Assembly (NCBI RefSeq): GCF_031877795.1 | Contig: NC_133931.1 | Span: forward strand, 23,682,264 to 23,746,263 | Reading direction: 5' to 3' | DNA length: 64,000 bases | Source: Strix aluco | Lineage: Eukaryota > Chordata > Aves > Strigiformes > Strigidae | Part shown: positions 11,431 to 24,200 of the stretch, piece after piece | Position numbering within the stretch: the first letter of the stretch is position 1 | Layout of the letters: each line of letters begins with the position of its first letter | The notes under the pieces: generated by a model | What the model saw: the letters and a program-made list of their open reading frames with translations, nothing else | Database searches by the model: none | Told to the model about the DNA's origin: nothing | Position numbers and translations under genes: made by a program

Positions 11431-12978
11431 GTAAGAAGCTGGGAGAACATCTGTAACAGCTCTGGCTAGAATCTCTGTGCTTGATTTTAAGGACAGTCTG
11501 TGTTGTTTTTGTGACAATATGGACTCCATACATAAGCCTAGGCATGCAAGAGAACATTATGGTCATGCATTTCAATGAAGACTGTATGGTGGAGATGACA
11601 GAGAGGCTTCAGATATTTACTGCTCAATAAACTGGGCAATCTCTGCCAGCTAGTTGATCCTGCAAAGGTGTTATCCAGGTGTGTGTTAGGAATTCTAGCA
11701 GTAGAAATGAATTCTGTCTCTGTTTTTAATTGCTTGTTCTTTACCACTTTGTTAATGTTAGAGAAGTAATTTGTAGTTTGAAAGTTTGTAGTTTTTGTAG
11801 TTTATGAAAAAACATAGATGTGAGTAAAGCACAAAGACAGATTAACTTACTGAATGCTTTTCCCTTCTTTATTACAGAAAGTCGTATTAAATGGCTGTAG
11901 ACAATTTTCTCTCTGATCTTTGTACTAATCAGACTGAACAGCAATTTGTGAACCTTTACTACAGACTTACTATTTTCTTATTCCTCATTACTGTCTTCTC
12001 TGACATATCTTCTAGACCCAAGAAAGCTAATTCCTCTTCCTTTTCCTATAAAATTGCCACCAACACCTTTAAACATCAACTGTGAGTCCATAAAGTGTTT
12101 GGATCACAGAAGATGAATGGTTTGTCAGAGAAAAGGGTTCATATAGATCCTAAGAGAAATAAGAAGTCTCATTTCAGCCTGTATAAACCCCAGTGAACTC
12201 CAGAAATGTGGCACAGAACCAAGGGAAGAACTTGGCCAAAAAGCTGTGACTGGAACATGACAGCGACTCACATGTCACTTTCAAGTCTGTTGAGCCAGAA
12301 GCAGTGAGGTGCTGAGCATGCTCGGCTCCTTTGAAGCCAAGTTCTCAATGAGAATTAAACATCTAAATAAATTGAAAAATGTGAGCCTTAGTACGTGCAG
12401 CAACAGAATTCACTGAGCCCCTCTGTTTGCTTTTCTAAAATTGTTTTTCTTATTCTAGTTCAAAAAAGACCCTGTGAGAGATTATATCATTTAAAAATTA
12501 TCCAAGATTTGCTCATAGATCTGTAATGTGGTTTAAGAGCCTTTCCAGAGGCAAAAAAGTATTTCCTTTCTCTTAAGGAGGGGAAAAAACCCCTCTCCCT
12601 AATGAACTGAATATTTGAAATACTTGAGCAGAACAGTGGTGCAAAAGCAATTTTACTGGTGTATATTTTATCAGGAATACTTGTAAAAAATGATGGATGT
12701 TTTCATTAATGCAAACAATTGTTTAGGGAAATATAAAAAAAGAAAGTGCCTTTTAACTGTGTTTTAGGAAGATTTCTCACCAGTAATAAACACACTGATG
12801 AAAAGCATGTGCCGAGCAAAGTTGGGCTGAAATGTCAGGACACAGTACGTGGGAGGAACAAGGCTGTGTATTCAAAAAGAAATAGTTATTTCATTCTCAT
12901 GGTAAATTACATTTTATTTTACAGTAAACTCTGTTTTCTTAATATGGTCAAGATTGATTTTCTTTTCTTTGTGTGCAG
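11431..12978 (+). other. RGS22: RGS22 intron
   Basis: 1.5-kb AT-rich intron with acceptor TTTGTGTGCAG. Nothing else recognised. Confidence 0.65.
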
Positions 12979-13119
12979 ATGACTATTTTTGCTCTTCTGT
13001 TTAAATTTTGGCCAAAATTTTGTAAGTTTCGAAGCAATTTGGATAGTGACAAAATTCTACTTGCCTTGGAGAGAAAAAAGGGAAAAAAGATGCGAAAGAA
13101 GGAAGGCAAAACAGCAGAG
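12979..13119 (+). CDS. RGS22: RGS22 exon, end of the last RGS domain and basic tail
   Basis: Reads MTIFALLFKFWPKFCKFRSN, closing the RGS helix bundle, then a strongly basic segment (ERKKGKKMRKKEGKTAE) before the donor GAG|GTAAGG. 47 codons, phase 0 to phase 0. The first Met is internal, not a start. The frame stays open for another 41 codons after the donor, to a TAG at 13240-13242. Confidence 0.93.
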
Positions 13120-16100
13120 GTAAGGCTCACAAAGTTTCAGGTGGCGGCTGATGAACTGCATAAACTCCTTCATGAGCAAACATACATGAATTCAAATATC
13201 CCTTCTCAGCCGGATCCAAAGCTACTGGAATATTTTTGTTAGAATTCAAGCTTTACATGTGACCCGGTCCTAGGGCGATTAGTTCCCAGTCCTGCCAATG
13301 CATATACATGTGTTTAACTTGAAGCAGATGAGTCAATGGAATACTCCTTTCATTAAGCAGAGGGGAAAATGTATTTTAGTCATCCTTTGTGCCAAGAGAA
13401 GAGCAAAAAAGAGGGCTGAACTAAAAAAAAACAAATCTATGTACAGTCCATGTGTACAATGGGTAACTGCAGACCTGTTTGTGCTTTCAGTATGTACTGT
13501 CCTATTTTAGAATTTACAGTTCTGGGTCACTATTGAAAGCAAAACCAAACCAAACCAGATTTCATATCTATTTTTCAGAGGAAGCATTTGAAAAGTCTGC
13601 ACATTATTTTAAAAAATATTTATGTGCTAATTGCTTTGTATAGTCTTTGTCTTTGCTTGACTATTTCTCAGCTTTGACAGTGAAATTGTTAGACTGTTCA
13701 CAATGAGTTTCCAGACAGTTTCAGTGCATTAGCAGAACTGTGACCTCTACAGTGGAATGTTTGCTTGTAAAATTATTTTTCTTGGAATTTTATTATTAAA
13801 ATATAATGGATTTTTTTTTCTATTGATTATAGGCTTTGCAAAAGTTTATTTTTTATGAAATGTAATTGTTTGGCCAGCTTTGAGGAGAGAACATTCCTTT
13901 AAGGGCAGAGAAATTATTGGACTTGCAAACTATCATAAGTAGCATTAAAAGACCTTTACATATTTTAAATACCATGTACACATGTGTTGAGATGTTACTC
14001 GTGATGAGAACCACATGAGTACCTGGACAGATAAAGACATGTATGCCCATAAGAACACATATACATTGTTATCCTCTTTTAGACACATGAAAACTGAGGA
14101 CCAGTGAAGCGTTACTCAAGGCCACACACCAATGTCAAGTGAAGTCTAAAATCCAAGAACTCATGTTGCTTTCTCCAAAGCACGTTGCGTCCATACAGAT
14201 ATGTCTGGCAAGGCCATTGGCAATACTTACAGTGCAAGAATGCAATATTTCAAAGTAATGCACTTTTGCGTTTTCACAGACTTATTTTTTCCATCTGTTT
14301 GTTGCCTGTCTATAAGATTTCTGATTAAGATCAAGGAAGTAAAGACCAATTCTTGGCCAGGAAGGCAAAAGCCTAGTTTTTATGGAGAACAAATGGGAAA
14401 GGTGAATTACCCTTCTAAGCTGGGAAATAGGGTAGGAAATTTTAGAAAGTGACAGAGAATGCAGTTCAGTAAACAGTTTGCAGACTATTCTCCTCACAAA
14501 AAATTATCAGTAAACCAGTTACCTTTTAAAATTTATTGAAAGAATAAGTGGAACAGATAATTTTTTGAAACCTTTTCCCTTTCTATTATTGTTTAAAGAA
14601 TTTGCCATTCCCTGTTCTCTTGCCTGCGATTTCTGCCCCCTCAGTAACAACATAACTATTCAAATGATTTGGTATCCCTGAAGGATACTGATAAGGTTCA
14701 TCCAACATAAGCGATAGCAGGCTCACTTGGCAGCTTGTAGAAGGTGATGGTTTCTTGGCATTTAAAATAATGTCAATGCTCCTCTGCCTCACCAGGTTCC
14801 TGTTGAAGGAGAGGAAAGCTCTGGCTGGGGTTAGAAGTTATAATTTTTTCTTTGTATTTCCCACCCTGCCCCCCTCCAGTCAGTTGCCATATTGGTTTTA
14901 AGTTTAGTGTCTGGGAGGCAGAGATGGGTAGGTACCGGGTTAAATAAACTAGAACATTCAATATAATGTGATTGCTTCAGTACTGAGCTGAAATAGTTGC
15001 TTTAAAAGATTCTGTCTTGGGAGAGTTTTCATGTATTTGTCGTTGGTGTGGCACAGCTATATGGGCTCATCTTTGGCCTGTCTGGGGATCTCTTCCTTTG
15101 TTAACTGCTAGATGCACATGCCACATACTTTAAAAAATATCACTAGTCACTTTTTGCAGACTGCCTTGATGCTAGTATTTGTAATTTGTTGTATACACAA
15201 TTGCATTTTACCTCCAAAATAGATTTTGGATTTTTTGCTTTCAAGTGTACAAAATAGTTTTAACTTACACTGTAAATCTGTACATACTCCTTCCATGCCC
15301 TTAGCAGAGAAAGGTAAAACCATAAGCATTAATTTTCCTTTTCCATGTTTCCCTCATCTCTCTTTAAGCTTCTCAGCAGTAAGCTTATTTGTTAGTAAGT
15401 GATGTAATGTCATGGGGTATGACATTGCCATAGTGTTGCCTGATTTATTATGAGAAGACATTATTAAAGATCTCACTTAATTCACCATTGTCACTGAGAA
15501 AGCTAGCAAACATAAACTGCAGTATATTAGTAAACACGCTACTTCTGTACTTGCTTTGGCATCTCTGTTCCATCAGTTGAGTGTGCCACAGAGGTTAGTA
15601 AGCCTGCTTCTGGAGAGAAGATAAACATCACACTGCCCATGTGATGTCTGTGACTTTGGGCAGTTCTATACCCAAAAGTCACGCTTATAGATGATGGGTT
15701 CATAGGGCAGTGAGGATGATGAAGAAGTAAAAGACACTTTGGGAGCAAGGAAGTAGGATATTCTAATCCTTTTCCAGATCTTTCAGGGACTTTCTGAGTG
15801 ACTTTGGGAACCATTTGACCTCTCTTTTTTCCTCACTTTCTCATTTGCAACATGGGAGGATTATGTTACTCACCTCATGGGGATGTTGTGGGGTTAGTTA
15901 TGTGAGTTTAATAGGAACATTGATTAATGTTCATAAAGAGTTTTGGGATCATCAGACAGAACGTGCAAAGGTGCAGCCTTAGGAAAACACTAAAACAACA
16001 CGAAAATGACAAATCACCAGAGCAGTTTGCCAAGGGTTATAATGCCTTGTCCTTCACTGTAAATGTTTTAAATCGATTGCCTGTTTTCCTAACACGTATA

Positions 16101-16511
16101 CTGTAGTTCATTCACAGGTACTGGACCAAGCTGGAATTAATTGTGACAAATCCCATGTTCTGCATTTATACTTGAGGCCAAATTAGAGGATCACAATGGC
16201 CTCTGTCCTAAAAATATGTCTGTTGCAGATCTGCCCTCTCACTTAGCTGTATTTTGGAGCAGGTATTGAATCTGAAAGGATAGTCTGCAGGAGCGTAGAG
16301 GTCAGGACACTCTGATTAGGACAAAGAAATGTTTTAAAAAAGCATTATCTTCTGCTATTTTTTATTACACCCAACATGATGAATTATGAAATCGGGCATT
16401 ACAAAACATTACTGCATATGACACTATCTCGTTTCCAATGCCAATTTTTGCTTTTTACTTTAGCTCAGTAACTACTGTTTACATCTAATTTTGAATTCTT
16501 ATTATTGGCAG
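13120..16511 (+). other. RGS22: RGS22 intron
   Basis: 3.4-kb AT-rich intron. No exon with matching phase and no named repeat seen. The first 120 bases are an open continuation of the preceding exon. Confidence 0.6.
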
Positions 16512-16619
16512 GGTAAAGAAGTGGGGACAAACCTCATTGGTCTGTCAAGCAGTGCTTTGGTAGATGAGTTTGGTGTGGAGAGAGGACCAGCATCATTTTC
16601 AGATGGATATGGGTGGCAG
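16512..16619 (+). CDS. RGS22: RGS22 exon, C-terminal region
   Basis: Acceptor TTATTGGCAG; reads GKEVGTNLIGLSSSALVDEF, then RGPASFSDGYGWQ, with donor CAG|GTAAAT. 36 codons, phase 0 to phase 0. It is low in predicted structure and Ser/Gly-rich. It corresponds to the linker that, in RGS22 as I recall it, lies between the last RGS box and the YSKYIEALEQERILLK helix. The function of this part is not known to me. Confidence 0.85.
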
Positions 16620-18303
16620 GTAAATAATAAACATGTTGCTTACAGATATCATTCAAGAGAGATAAAATGATCTTAGGAGAATGGGAAGGTGGAGATTGGT
16701 TTTGAATACTACTGTCACATAGTTCGTCAGTAACTGTTCATTCTTCTACAATTAACTTCGCTGTTATAAGTTTACCTACATTACAGGTTTATTTATTAAT
16801 TTTTTTCAAGATTTAGGTTCTGAGTAGTATTAATATCTAACAACATATTAAGTCCTTTATCTGTGTAGATTTAAAAAGAATGTTTAAAGATAAATTGAAG
16901 AAAAGGAAGTTCAAGTCTTGAATAAGAAGCTTTTCATGACTTGTGAAATTAATATCCTGAAAGAACTTGGTTTAGGCTTGAGTCCTGTTCTGCTTGTATG
17001 TCAAAAGCTGAAGCTGAAGTAATTTAGGAAATCTAGGTATTTGGATAGAAAATCTGAGAGAAAATAGCTCTTTAGTATTTCTTCCACAACAACTCTCACG
17101 ATGCATGAAATCTGTAGTGAAAAGGTAACAGTCATTTTATTGAGAAACAGGAATAACAGACATGCCACCTTGGGCACATTAAGGGCTCATTCATAGCTGA
17201 GCTGACACTTCCATAACATAATGGAGAATCTGTGCAACCACATAATCACAGCTATGTCATGCGATGCAGGAGTAAATTGCATTTCGGCCACTGCTTGTAC
17301 TGCATAGAGCTCTTCCTGTGGCATTATGTTAGTGATCAGCAGAATATAGAAACAGGCAGTCTGAAATACCCCTAAAACCTGAAACCACGTGCAAACTCAG
17401 AGTGTTAAGCTCATGTTCTTATCCCTTAAATGGACCTTTTTACTTTTCATACCTATTTAAAAAAAAAAAAAAAGAGTGAGTTGAGTGAGCCAGTACATCA
17501 ATGTCTTATGCCTAAGCCTTCAAAAAGAGGCAGGTAATTGCAGAAAGAGCAATAATCTTTTATAGAGCAGTTTTATCTCCAAGCCTCTTTCTGCTATAGG
17601 AAAATGCTAGAAGTTCTTCTTATTGAGTAATGACATGATGAATTAGCCCCAAACTTCTTATGCTGTAGGGGGAAAAAAAAAAGTCCAAATAAAAGTACAG
17701 TTCGCACACTGATTTGGGAGAGTGACCTAAAATTTACATGGAACCGGAACTGTGGCTGTTGCAATGTAAAGAGCAACATTTGTTCCTTAGAAAAGGAAAG
17801 GATGACACTTCCAGTTGATCTGCCTCTAGTGGTAGCAACATTCTGCCGGAGAGGGCAGGCAGAAAGAACTGTGAGGCTAATGAGACCTTTGATGACTTGA
17901 GAAAGGACACACTGGAAGGATGGGGCAGGGAGATAAAATCAAGTCCTCAATAGCATAAAAGACTTTTATTTTGGGAGGGGAAAGGTCTGCTGTATTTAGG
18001 TTTTGAAGACAAAAGGAGAGAGAATAGGACTCAGACCAGGGATGGAAAATAAATGTATGTAAACATCTTATCTATCAAACTTGCTTAAATTGCATTTAAT
18101 GGCATTTTGAGATTTGCTTATTTGCAGCAATAATATTTTTCCCATGATTCCAGTATTGTTATGACAAAACTTATGTTCTTAATAATTGTGATTATTCAGT
18201 AACAGAGATATAACATAAACAAGTTTTTTGTCTCACTGTTGAAATGGACCAGGAACTACAGTGATTTGGTCTGGAGGCTGATGGTTTTTAATGGTTCTTG
18301 CAG
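16620..18303 (+). other. RGS22: RGS22 intron
   Basis: 1.7-kb intron with an A tract at 17459-17474. No other feature recognised. Confidence 0.65.
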
Positions 18304-18406
18304 GCTTCCTGGTCCTATTCCAAGTACATAGAAGCCTTGGAGCAGGAGAGAATACTCCTGAAAATGCAAGAAGATCTGGAGAAAACCTCATCATCATTCC
18401 TTACAG
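18304..18406 (+). CDS. RGS22: RGS22 exon with conserved C-terminal helix
   Basis: Reads ASWSYSKYIEALEQERILLK followed by MQEDLEKTSSSFLTG. The YIEALEQERILLK helix is one of the most recognisable RGS22 segments. The acceptor is TTCTTGCAG. The donor ACAG|GTTGTT is non-canonical beyond GT but gives phase 1, which the next exon completes with two bases. Confidence 0.9.
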
Positions 18407-18963
18407 GTTGTTAACCAAGCTCTGTAGTTTAGGACAAGCTTATACCTTAGGTGAAATTCTCTCAGTATAAGGACTTTGCTCTCCTTTGAAGTTACATACA
18501 TAAACCTCTGCCTCTCTTATGTTGCCTGCAGGGGAGTTGCTCTCTGCACCATACTCACGAGTCACAAGTTTTCTAAGAAAGGGAAAGTGAAAGTTGCAGA
18601 GTATTAGCATTGCTTTTACTGCAGAGAGGAATATGGGCATTTCTTCATTTTGCAGAGTGACATTGCAATCATATTTGGTTGACATACATATTTCACCCAT
18701 CTGGCTTCTTGTGCTTCATCAACTTACATACAACCAGAGAGATGAAACTTTTTTTCACCAGTTTGTCAGTATGCTTTTGGGTGATGTAAGAGGCATTGCT
18801 TCATCCTTGTTTCAGCGGTGAATATCCTCTTAGGTCTTTCCCAAGGATATTATGACCTACTTGTTCATTTAATAGCTCCATTTAGCAGTGGGGCTAGCAA
18901 TAGCACTGTGTAATATTAAATCTCTTCAGTTTCCCATAATTTTAATTTTCTTTCCATATACAG
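18407..18963 (+). other. RGS22: RGS22 intron
   Basis: 557-bp intron. Nothing recognised in it. Confidence 0.65.
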
Positions 18964-19073
18964 GTACCTCGTCTATGTCCTTCCCAAAGCCTGGAAACTC
19001 TGAAAAATCCACTGTTTCTCCAAAGAGTAGTGTGATTTTTGAGAAACAGTCAAATCTTTCCAAAAAACAGAAA
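18964..19073 (+). CDS. RGS22: RGS22 exon, Ser/Lys-rich tail
   Basis: Begins with two bases that complete a Gly codon, then TSSMSFPKPGNSEKSTVSPK and ends with NLSKKQK at a strong donor AAA|GTGAGT. 110 bp, phase 1 in and phase 0 out. The composition suggests a disordered, basic, possibly phosphorylated tail. Confidence 0.82.
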
Positions 19074-19554
19074 GTGAGTACCAGACTGCCAACAAGTGTG
19101 CTTTGAAATTTGGATTGCCAAAAGCTAGTTTTCCTGCTGTCAGTGCTGATGCTCATTAGTAGCAAGTTATCCCACTCCAAATCACATTTAACTGAAGCTG
19201 TACAGCCTTAACATGAAGGCAAGATTATTTTTAACTCCAACCATGGTTAGTGGACCTAATGTTGACCAGATGAAATTTTGTTGCAAAATGGTAGTCTCTG
19301 AAATGCAGTCATCTAAGCTTTCCAGTTAAAATATTTTAAATAGGAGCATGAGATGACTGGAGGAAACTCAGACCCCATGGAGTTACTGGCAAGTGCCTGA
19401 CACAGAACTAGCAATAGATCATCTCTACTGAAGCCAATTAAATATTAGAATGGGAGAAAGAAGTGGGACAACAAAGAGATCTGATAAAGACAGAAAAACA
19501 GATTTTGCTTCAAAGCTTGAAAAAAAGCTAGATGGAAGAATCCCCTGGAGGTTG

Positions 19555-19577
19555 TTTTTTTTTTTTTTTTTTTTTTT
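19555..19577. repeat. T homopolymer, about 23 bases
   Basis: An uninterrupted T run within an RGS22 intron. It could be the reversed A tail of an old retrocopy or a plain microsatellite; no source sequence is recognised beside it. Confidence 0.8.
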
Positions 19578-20379
19578 AAGCCTATGCTGAAATTAGATGG
19601 ACTTAAAAAAAACCCCAGAACTTGGACTATTGCTCCCTTTCCTTCTCTGCTCCTCCTGCTTCTTCTAATTCTGTACTTCAACACTGCTATTTTAGGCAAG
19701 TTGGTGTCCTGCCCTAGCTAGTCCTTCCAAACTTCCCAGTGTCTGAACACACTCTTCCTGTGGCAGCATTTTCTCTATGTGGCTTCAGAGAAAACTGCAG
19801 CATTCCTTGGTCTTCCCTCATGTTCTCTTCCTGCCCTCTTATCACCTCCTCTAGTTACAGTTCAAGTTATACAGTTGTCTTGGACCTTATGCACTTCTGC
19901 AGGTGTTACTATATTTCATACATTTATGCCTTTTTGTAGTGCAGTTCTGCTTCACACACATCAGTGTGGGCATTCCTTGTGCAGGGGCTGTGGTCCTGCT
20001 CTGCAGCTGAGAAACCCCCAGGTGGGACCAGTGCTCAAAGAGGGCCAACAAGGCACCTGCAGTCCTTGCTGCAGACCAGTGCAGCAGTCCTTGGCCAACC
20101 CTGGTATTCAAAACCTGAGAGCTGCATTCCTGCCAGGCATCAGGCTGTGGTACAGGCTAACACAATGAGAAAATAGAGGTCTTGAGCAGTTTGAGAGGTC
20201 TCTCCCACCAGCCTCAGTTGCAGCCCACTCTCAAATACCACTGAAAATTTGCCTGCCCTGCCCAGTCCCTCCAAATAGCTCAAGTGTTCCCACTGCCTTT
20301 GAGTGGTTTCCTCTTCTTCCATCATGACCCTCTGGCGGTTCTCCTCAACCACGCTCTCTGTGGTGATCTGATCACTCTG

Positions 20380-21212
20380 CTGGTGGGGTGAGACATCTAC
20401 AAAAGACCACTGCTGCTTTTGATGGGACAGCTTCTCTCCACTTTGTTGCAGAGGAGGTCACACCTTGTGTATTGGGTATAAATTGAGAGGTGCTGGCAGT
20501 GGGGGGTCTGTAGGGGTGGCCTCTGTGAAGGGAGGCCAGGGCTGCCTCGTGCCGGACACAGCCGGCTCCAACGGACCCATCACAGGACACAGCTGAGCCC
20601 ATCAGCCAAGATGGTGGCACCTTGGGGACACATATTTAAGAAAGAGCAAAGAAAGCTAGAGAGAGGGGAGGAAGGAATAAAAAGAGTGAAAAATAACAGA
20701 GGGAACACCAAGGCCAGAGGAGGAGGAGCTCTATAGTGGAACACATATTCCCTGCATCCTGTGGAGGACCCCTGCTGCAGCAGAGGAAAAGAGTGAGAAG
20801 GAAGAAGGGACTTCCCAGTGCCTCACTGAAGGGACTGAGTTCAACCTGTGGTGATAACAAGGAGGGGAGGAGAGGTGCTTGAAGTGAACTTGAACCTGGG
20901 AAAGGTGGAGGAAAAGTGTTTTCTCTAAGTGTGTAAATGTTTGTTTCTTCTTTTTCTTGTTTTTGTTTCCTACTACCCAAATCAGTAATGATTTATTCTA
21001 ACTGGCAATAAATTAATTTCCCCAATTTGATTCTGTTTTGCCTGTAACAGTGTTTGGTAAGCAATCTCCCTGTCTTTAGCGTGACTCACAAGCTTTTGCT
21101 TTCCTGTTTTTCCTCTTTTCTTCCCTTGTCCTGCTGGATGAGAGCAGGGAGTGAGTGAGCAGCTGGGTGGGAGACCGGCTGCTAGTGAGGGCTAAGCCAG
21201 CTGCACCTTGTT
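20380..21212 (+). mobile_element. LTR-type repeat, internally shortened
   Basis: Several blocks occur in the order I associate with one abundant neoavian LTR family: CACAGCCGGCTCCAACGGAC (20557-20576), GCCAAGATGGTGGCACC then CATATTTAAGAAAG, a purine-rich stretch, an AATAAATTAATTTCCCCAA segment, GCAATCTCCCTGTC, and a tail with GCAGCTGGGTGGGAG. No coding capacity is left. The left boundary and class are uncertain. The AATAAA inside could act as an LTR poly(A) signal. Confidence 0.62.
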
Positions 21213-24200
21213 TCTCTCTTTTTGATACATTTATTGAAGAACTGTTCTGACTATTTCAACTGGTTGCAACACAGCAATGACATTCTCTTACCTTTTGCAG
21301 GGAGATTAAAATCTTTCTCAGGAAGGGAATGCAGAGACATTCAGTGAAGGTGGGCAGGAGACACAAGAATAATGTGCATGCAAGGTTTGTCTTTATGTTT
21401 CCAAAGCAAAGATGTTGACTTGAAATATTAAGAGCCATGGGACATTAGTCAAGGGTAGGAAATAAACATCTTTCAATGTGTTCCATATCAACATGATTGT
21501 GATACTGACTCTTGTGTTACTCATTTGTTTAATAGTACACCTGGAGGCTCAAATCAGAGTAAGATTCCATGGTACAAGCAACTAGGTGGTCTTGGTCCTA
21601 AAGATATTATAATCAAACCCAGTTCTTCAGTGTCTGATCTAATGAATAAGTAAAACAGTGCATTGAACTGACAGCCCTGAATCAGTGTGTCTTGGCACAC
21701 TATGTTTTCAGTACTGCAATTCACACAACTTTTATTTGTCAAGTATAACTCATGAGGTGTCTGAGCTATCATAAAATCAAACACTGTTGTGGTTGTCCTG
21801 GTCCAAAGTACACCCTCTGCCTCACTTCTGAGTTTTGGTCCACAGGAAAGGCTTAAAATATATCAGAACACAGATGTGATTGAGAACTTCTGTAAAACGT
21901 CATTCCTCCGAAGGCATTTCTCCCTGGAAGGTTGCAGAAGCTCATAGCTCTTGTGTAGCTCTCCCTACTTTCTTGCTTCTCTTTACAATTTTAAGAGTTT
22001 TAAGAAGAACCAGGGCACAGTTGATGTTGGGACTAGGGCCAAAGGATTAATTGGAGAGTTAAGAGGGGGCAGGGACAGAATTAACTGCTAGGCAGGGGAC
22101 AGGATGATGATAGGCCTCTCCATATTTTTCAGACCACTTTAAACACCAGTCCTCAGCCACAAAGTTGTTGGCTCCATTCTTCTCTACATGTGTGCAACGC
22201 ATGTAAAAGAAAGGCAGACCAGCGAGCTCTAGCTTGCTGAGTTCCCAAGGACTACCCCTGAGTTAGGGGTGGGATTGTCTTTTGCTACCCCTCCCAAGTG
22301 GTAGCTAAGGACAACTAATGGTCTTTTTCTTTTTCACTCGTGACACAATGACCAGGAATTGTATGGATTTCCATCAGGATTTGCTTCAGACAGGCTGGCA
22401 GGGAAGACACTTGCTTTCATATAGCTTTTATATAACTTTCATTTAGCTGCCATGCTCATATATCCTCGCAGAAGGAGCAAGGGAGATCATTGGTTCGGTT
22501 CCTACTTTCCCCACAGTTCAAAGACAGAGTTTGCTTCATGCTTATCTCCATTCCTTCTGTGTCTGGGTTGTTTGCTTATGTGACATTACCTGAGAAAGAT
22601 GTCTTGGGTGGAAGCCACAAGGGAGTAAAACATAATATTCTTGTTCCTGTTTCTCATATTTTCCCGAATTTCACAGATGCAATAAAATTTAATGCTCAGT
22701 ACATCTGAGGATGGTGGAATGTAGCATCTTGTAGTAAGCAGGGCACATGTGGTACTGTGTGGCCTACCACTCATTAATGTGAAAGGCAAAGAAGAATCAT
22801 GAAATGCCATAAATGCAGTGATGTAAGTCAGGCTAAAAAACACGTGAAAGGCCACCTTCTAGTGCTGTGGTCAGTACAGTGCACGCAACCAAATGCTGGA
22901 GTGCAGCAGTCAGTTTCTGTTTTGTTGTACTCTTGCCTTCATGGCATTTTGAGATAGTTAAATAGCATGCAGACAATGCTTATCTTATGCTGGTAGCTTT
23001 GACTTGAATCATACTTGGATTACTTGTAAAATGAAAAATATTATACAGATATTTGTCACAGATGATAAAACTTGTGAATATGTTCCAGCCTTGCCAAATT
23101 GTTAACAAGAATCTACCAGCCCCCATGCAAAAACTACTGTCCCAGACAGTTACTATGATTAATACCATGCACATTTATCAAACTTCAAAACAAACAAACA
23201 AAAAGTGCTTCATGTACTTCAATGAGTGAGTAGAACTTTGCTCAGTAGAATGGCTCTATCCATTCAAAGTTTTGCAAACTGATGGTAACTCTCAATCCAG
23301 TTTGCAGTTCTGTTTCCATGTTAACTGAAATATATATGCATGTATATTTGCGTGTATATTCACAGACATGCACCATCATTTATAGGCCATATATTTAGTA
23401 TGCAACTGAGGAGGATCACATGTATTACTAGTGCTAGAAATACATGTCATATCATTATGCCCATTTCATGGGTTAATTTTAAAGACATATTGAGCAGTTG
23501 GACAGGGAATATATTAAAAGACAGGGACCCTTTCATTTCTGGGTTACTGAATCTAATCTGATCCAATGGCAGATACCCTGTAATTGTTATTTGGTGATAC
23601 ATCTGAATAGTGGTTTTAGGCTCGTCCTGAGGAATCAAGTAATGACTACTACCAGTTCCAGCAGAGAGCCTGAGAACTGAACAGGTATAGAGACTAAACA
23701 TTATTGTTCTGAATGATGACTCTATATCACCTCAGAAAGCCTGCACTGCTATCAGTTTTTTATCTTGTTCTTGAGATCTATTCTCTCTCAGGTTGCTGAT
23801 CAACCACCTATGTAAGCTCAGCAGTTTTTAATGGGCTAGAAAAGGTTTACTTAACAATCCTAGTCCCTTTAGATAACTAAAACTTTATTCCTTGTTTATT
23901 TTAATTCTGTATACTTTGGGACTTTCAGAAGTCTACAGCAGAACAACAGCTCTCTATGGAGTTTGCTGTTACAGTAAAAAAACCCCAATTCTCTTTTCAG
24001 AAACCTGCAAACCTAGAAACACTTCTGGATAGATTTATGCTTTAGTGGCATTCAAAACACACAGTTCAATCATATTCATTCAGACTTACTTTTGTTGTTT
24101 ACTTCCAAGTAATGCAACATATTGGGACTGTTTTGGAATTTTTTTAAGCCATCATTTGGATTCATAAATATTTACACTCATATGCTATTACTGTGTATTT

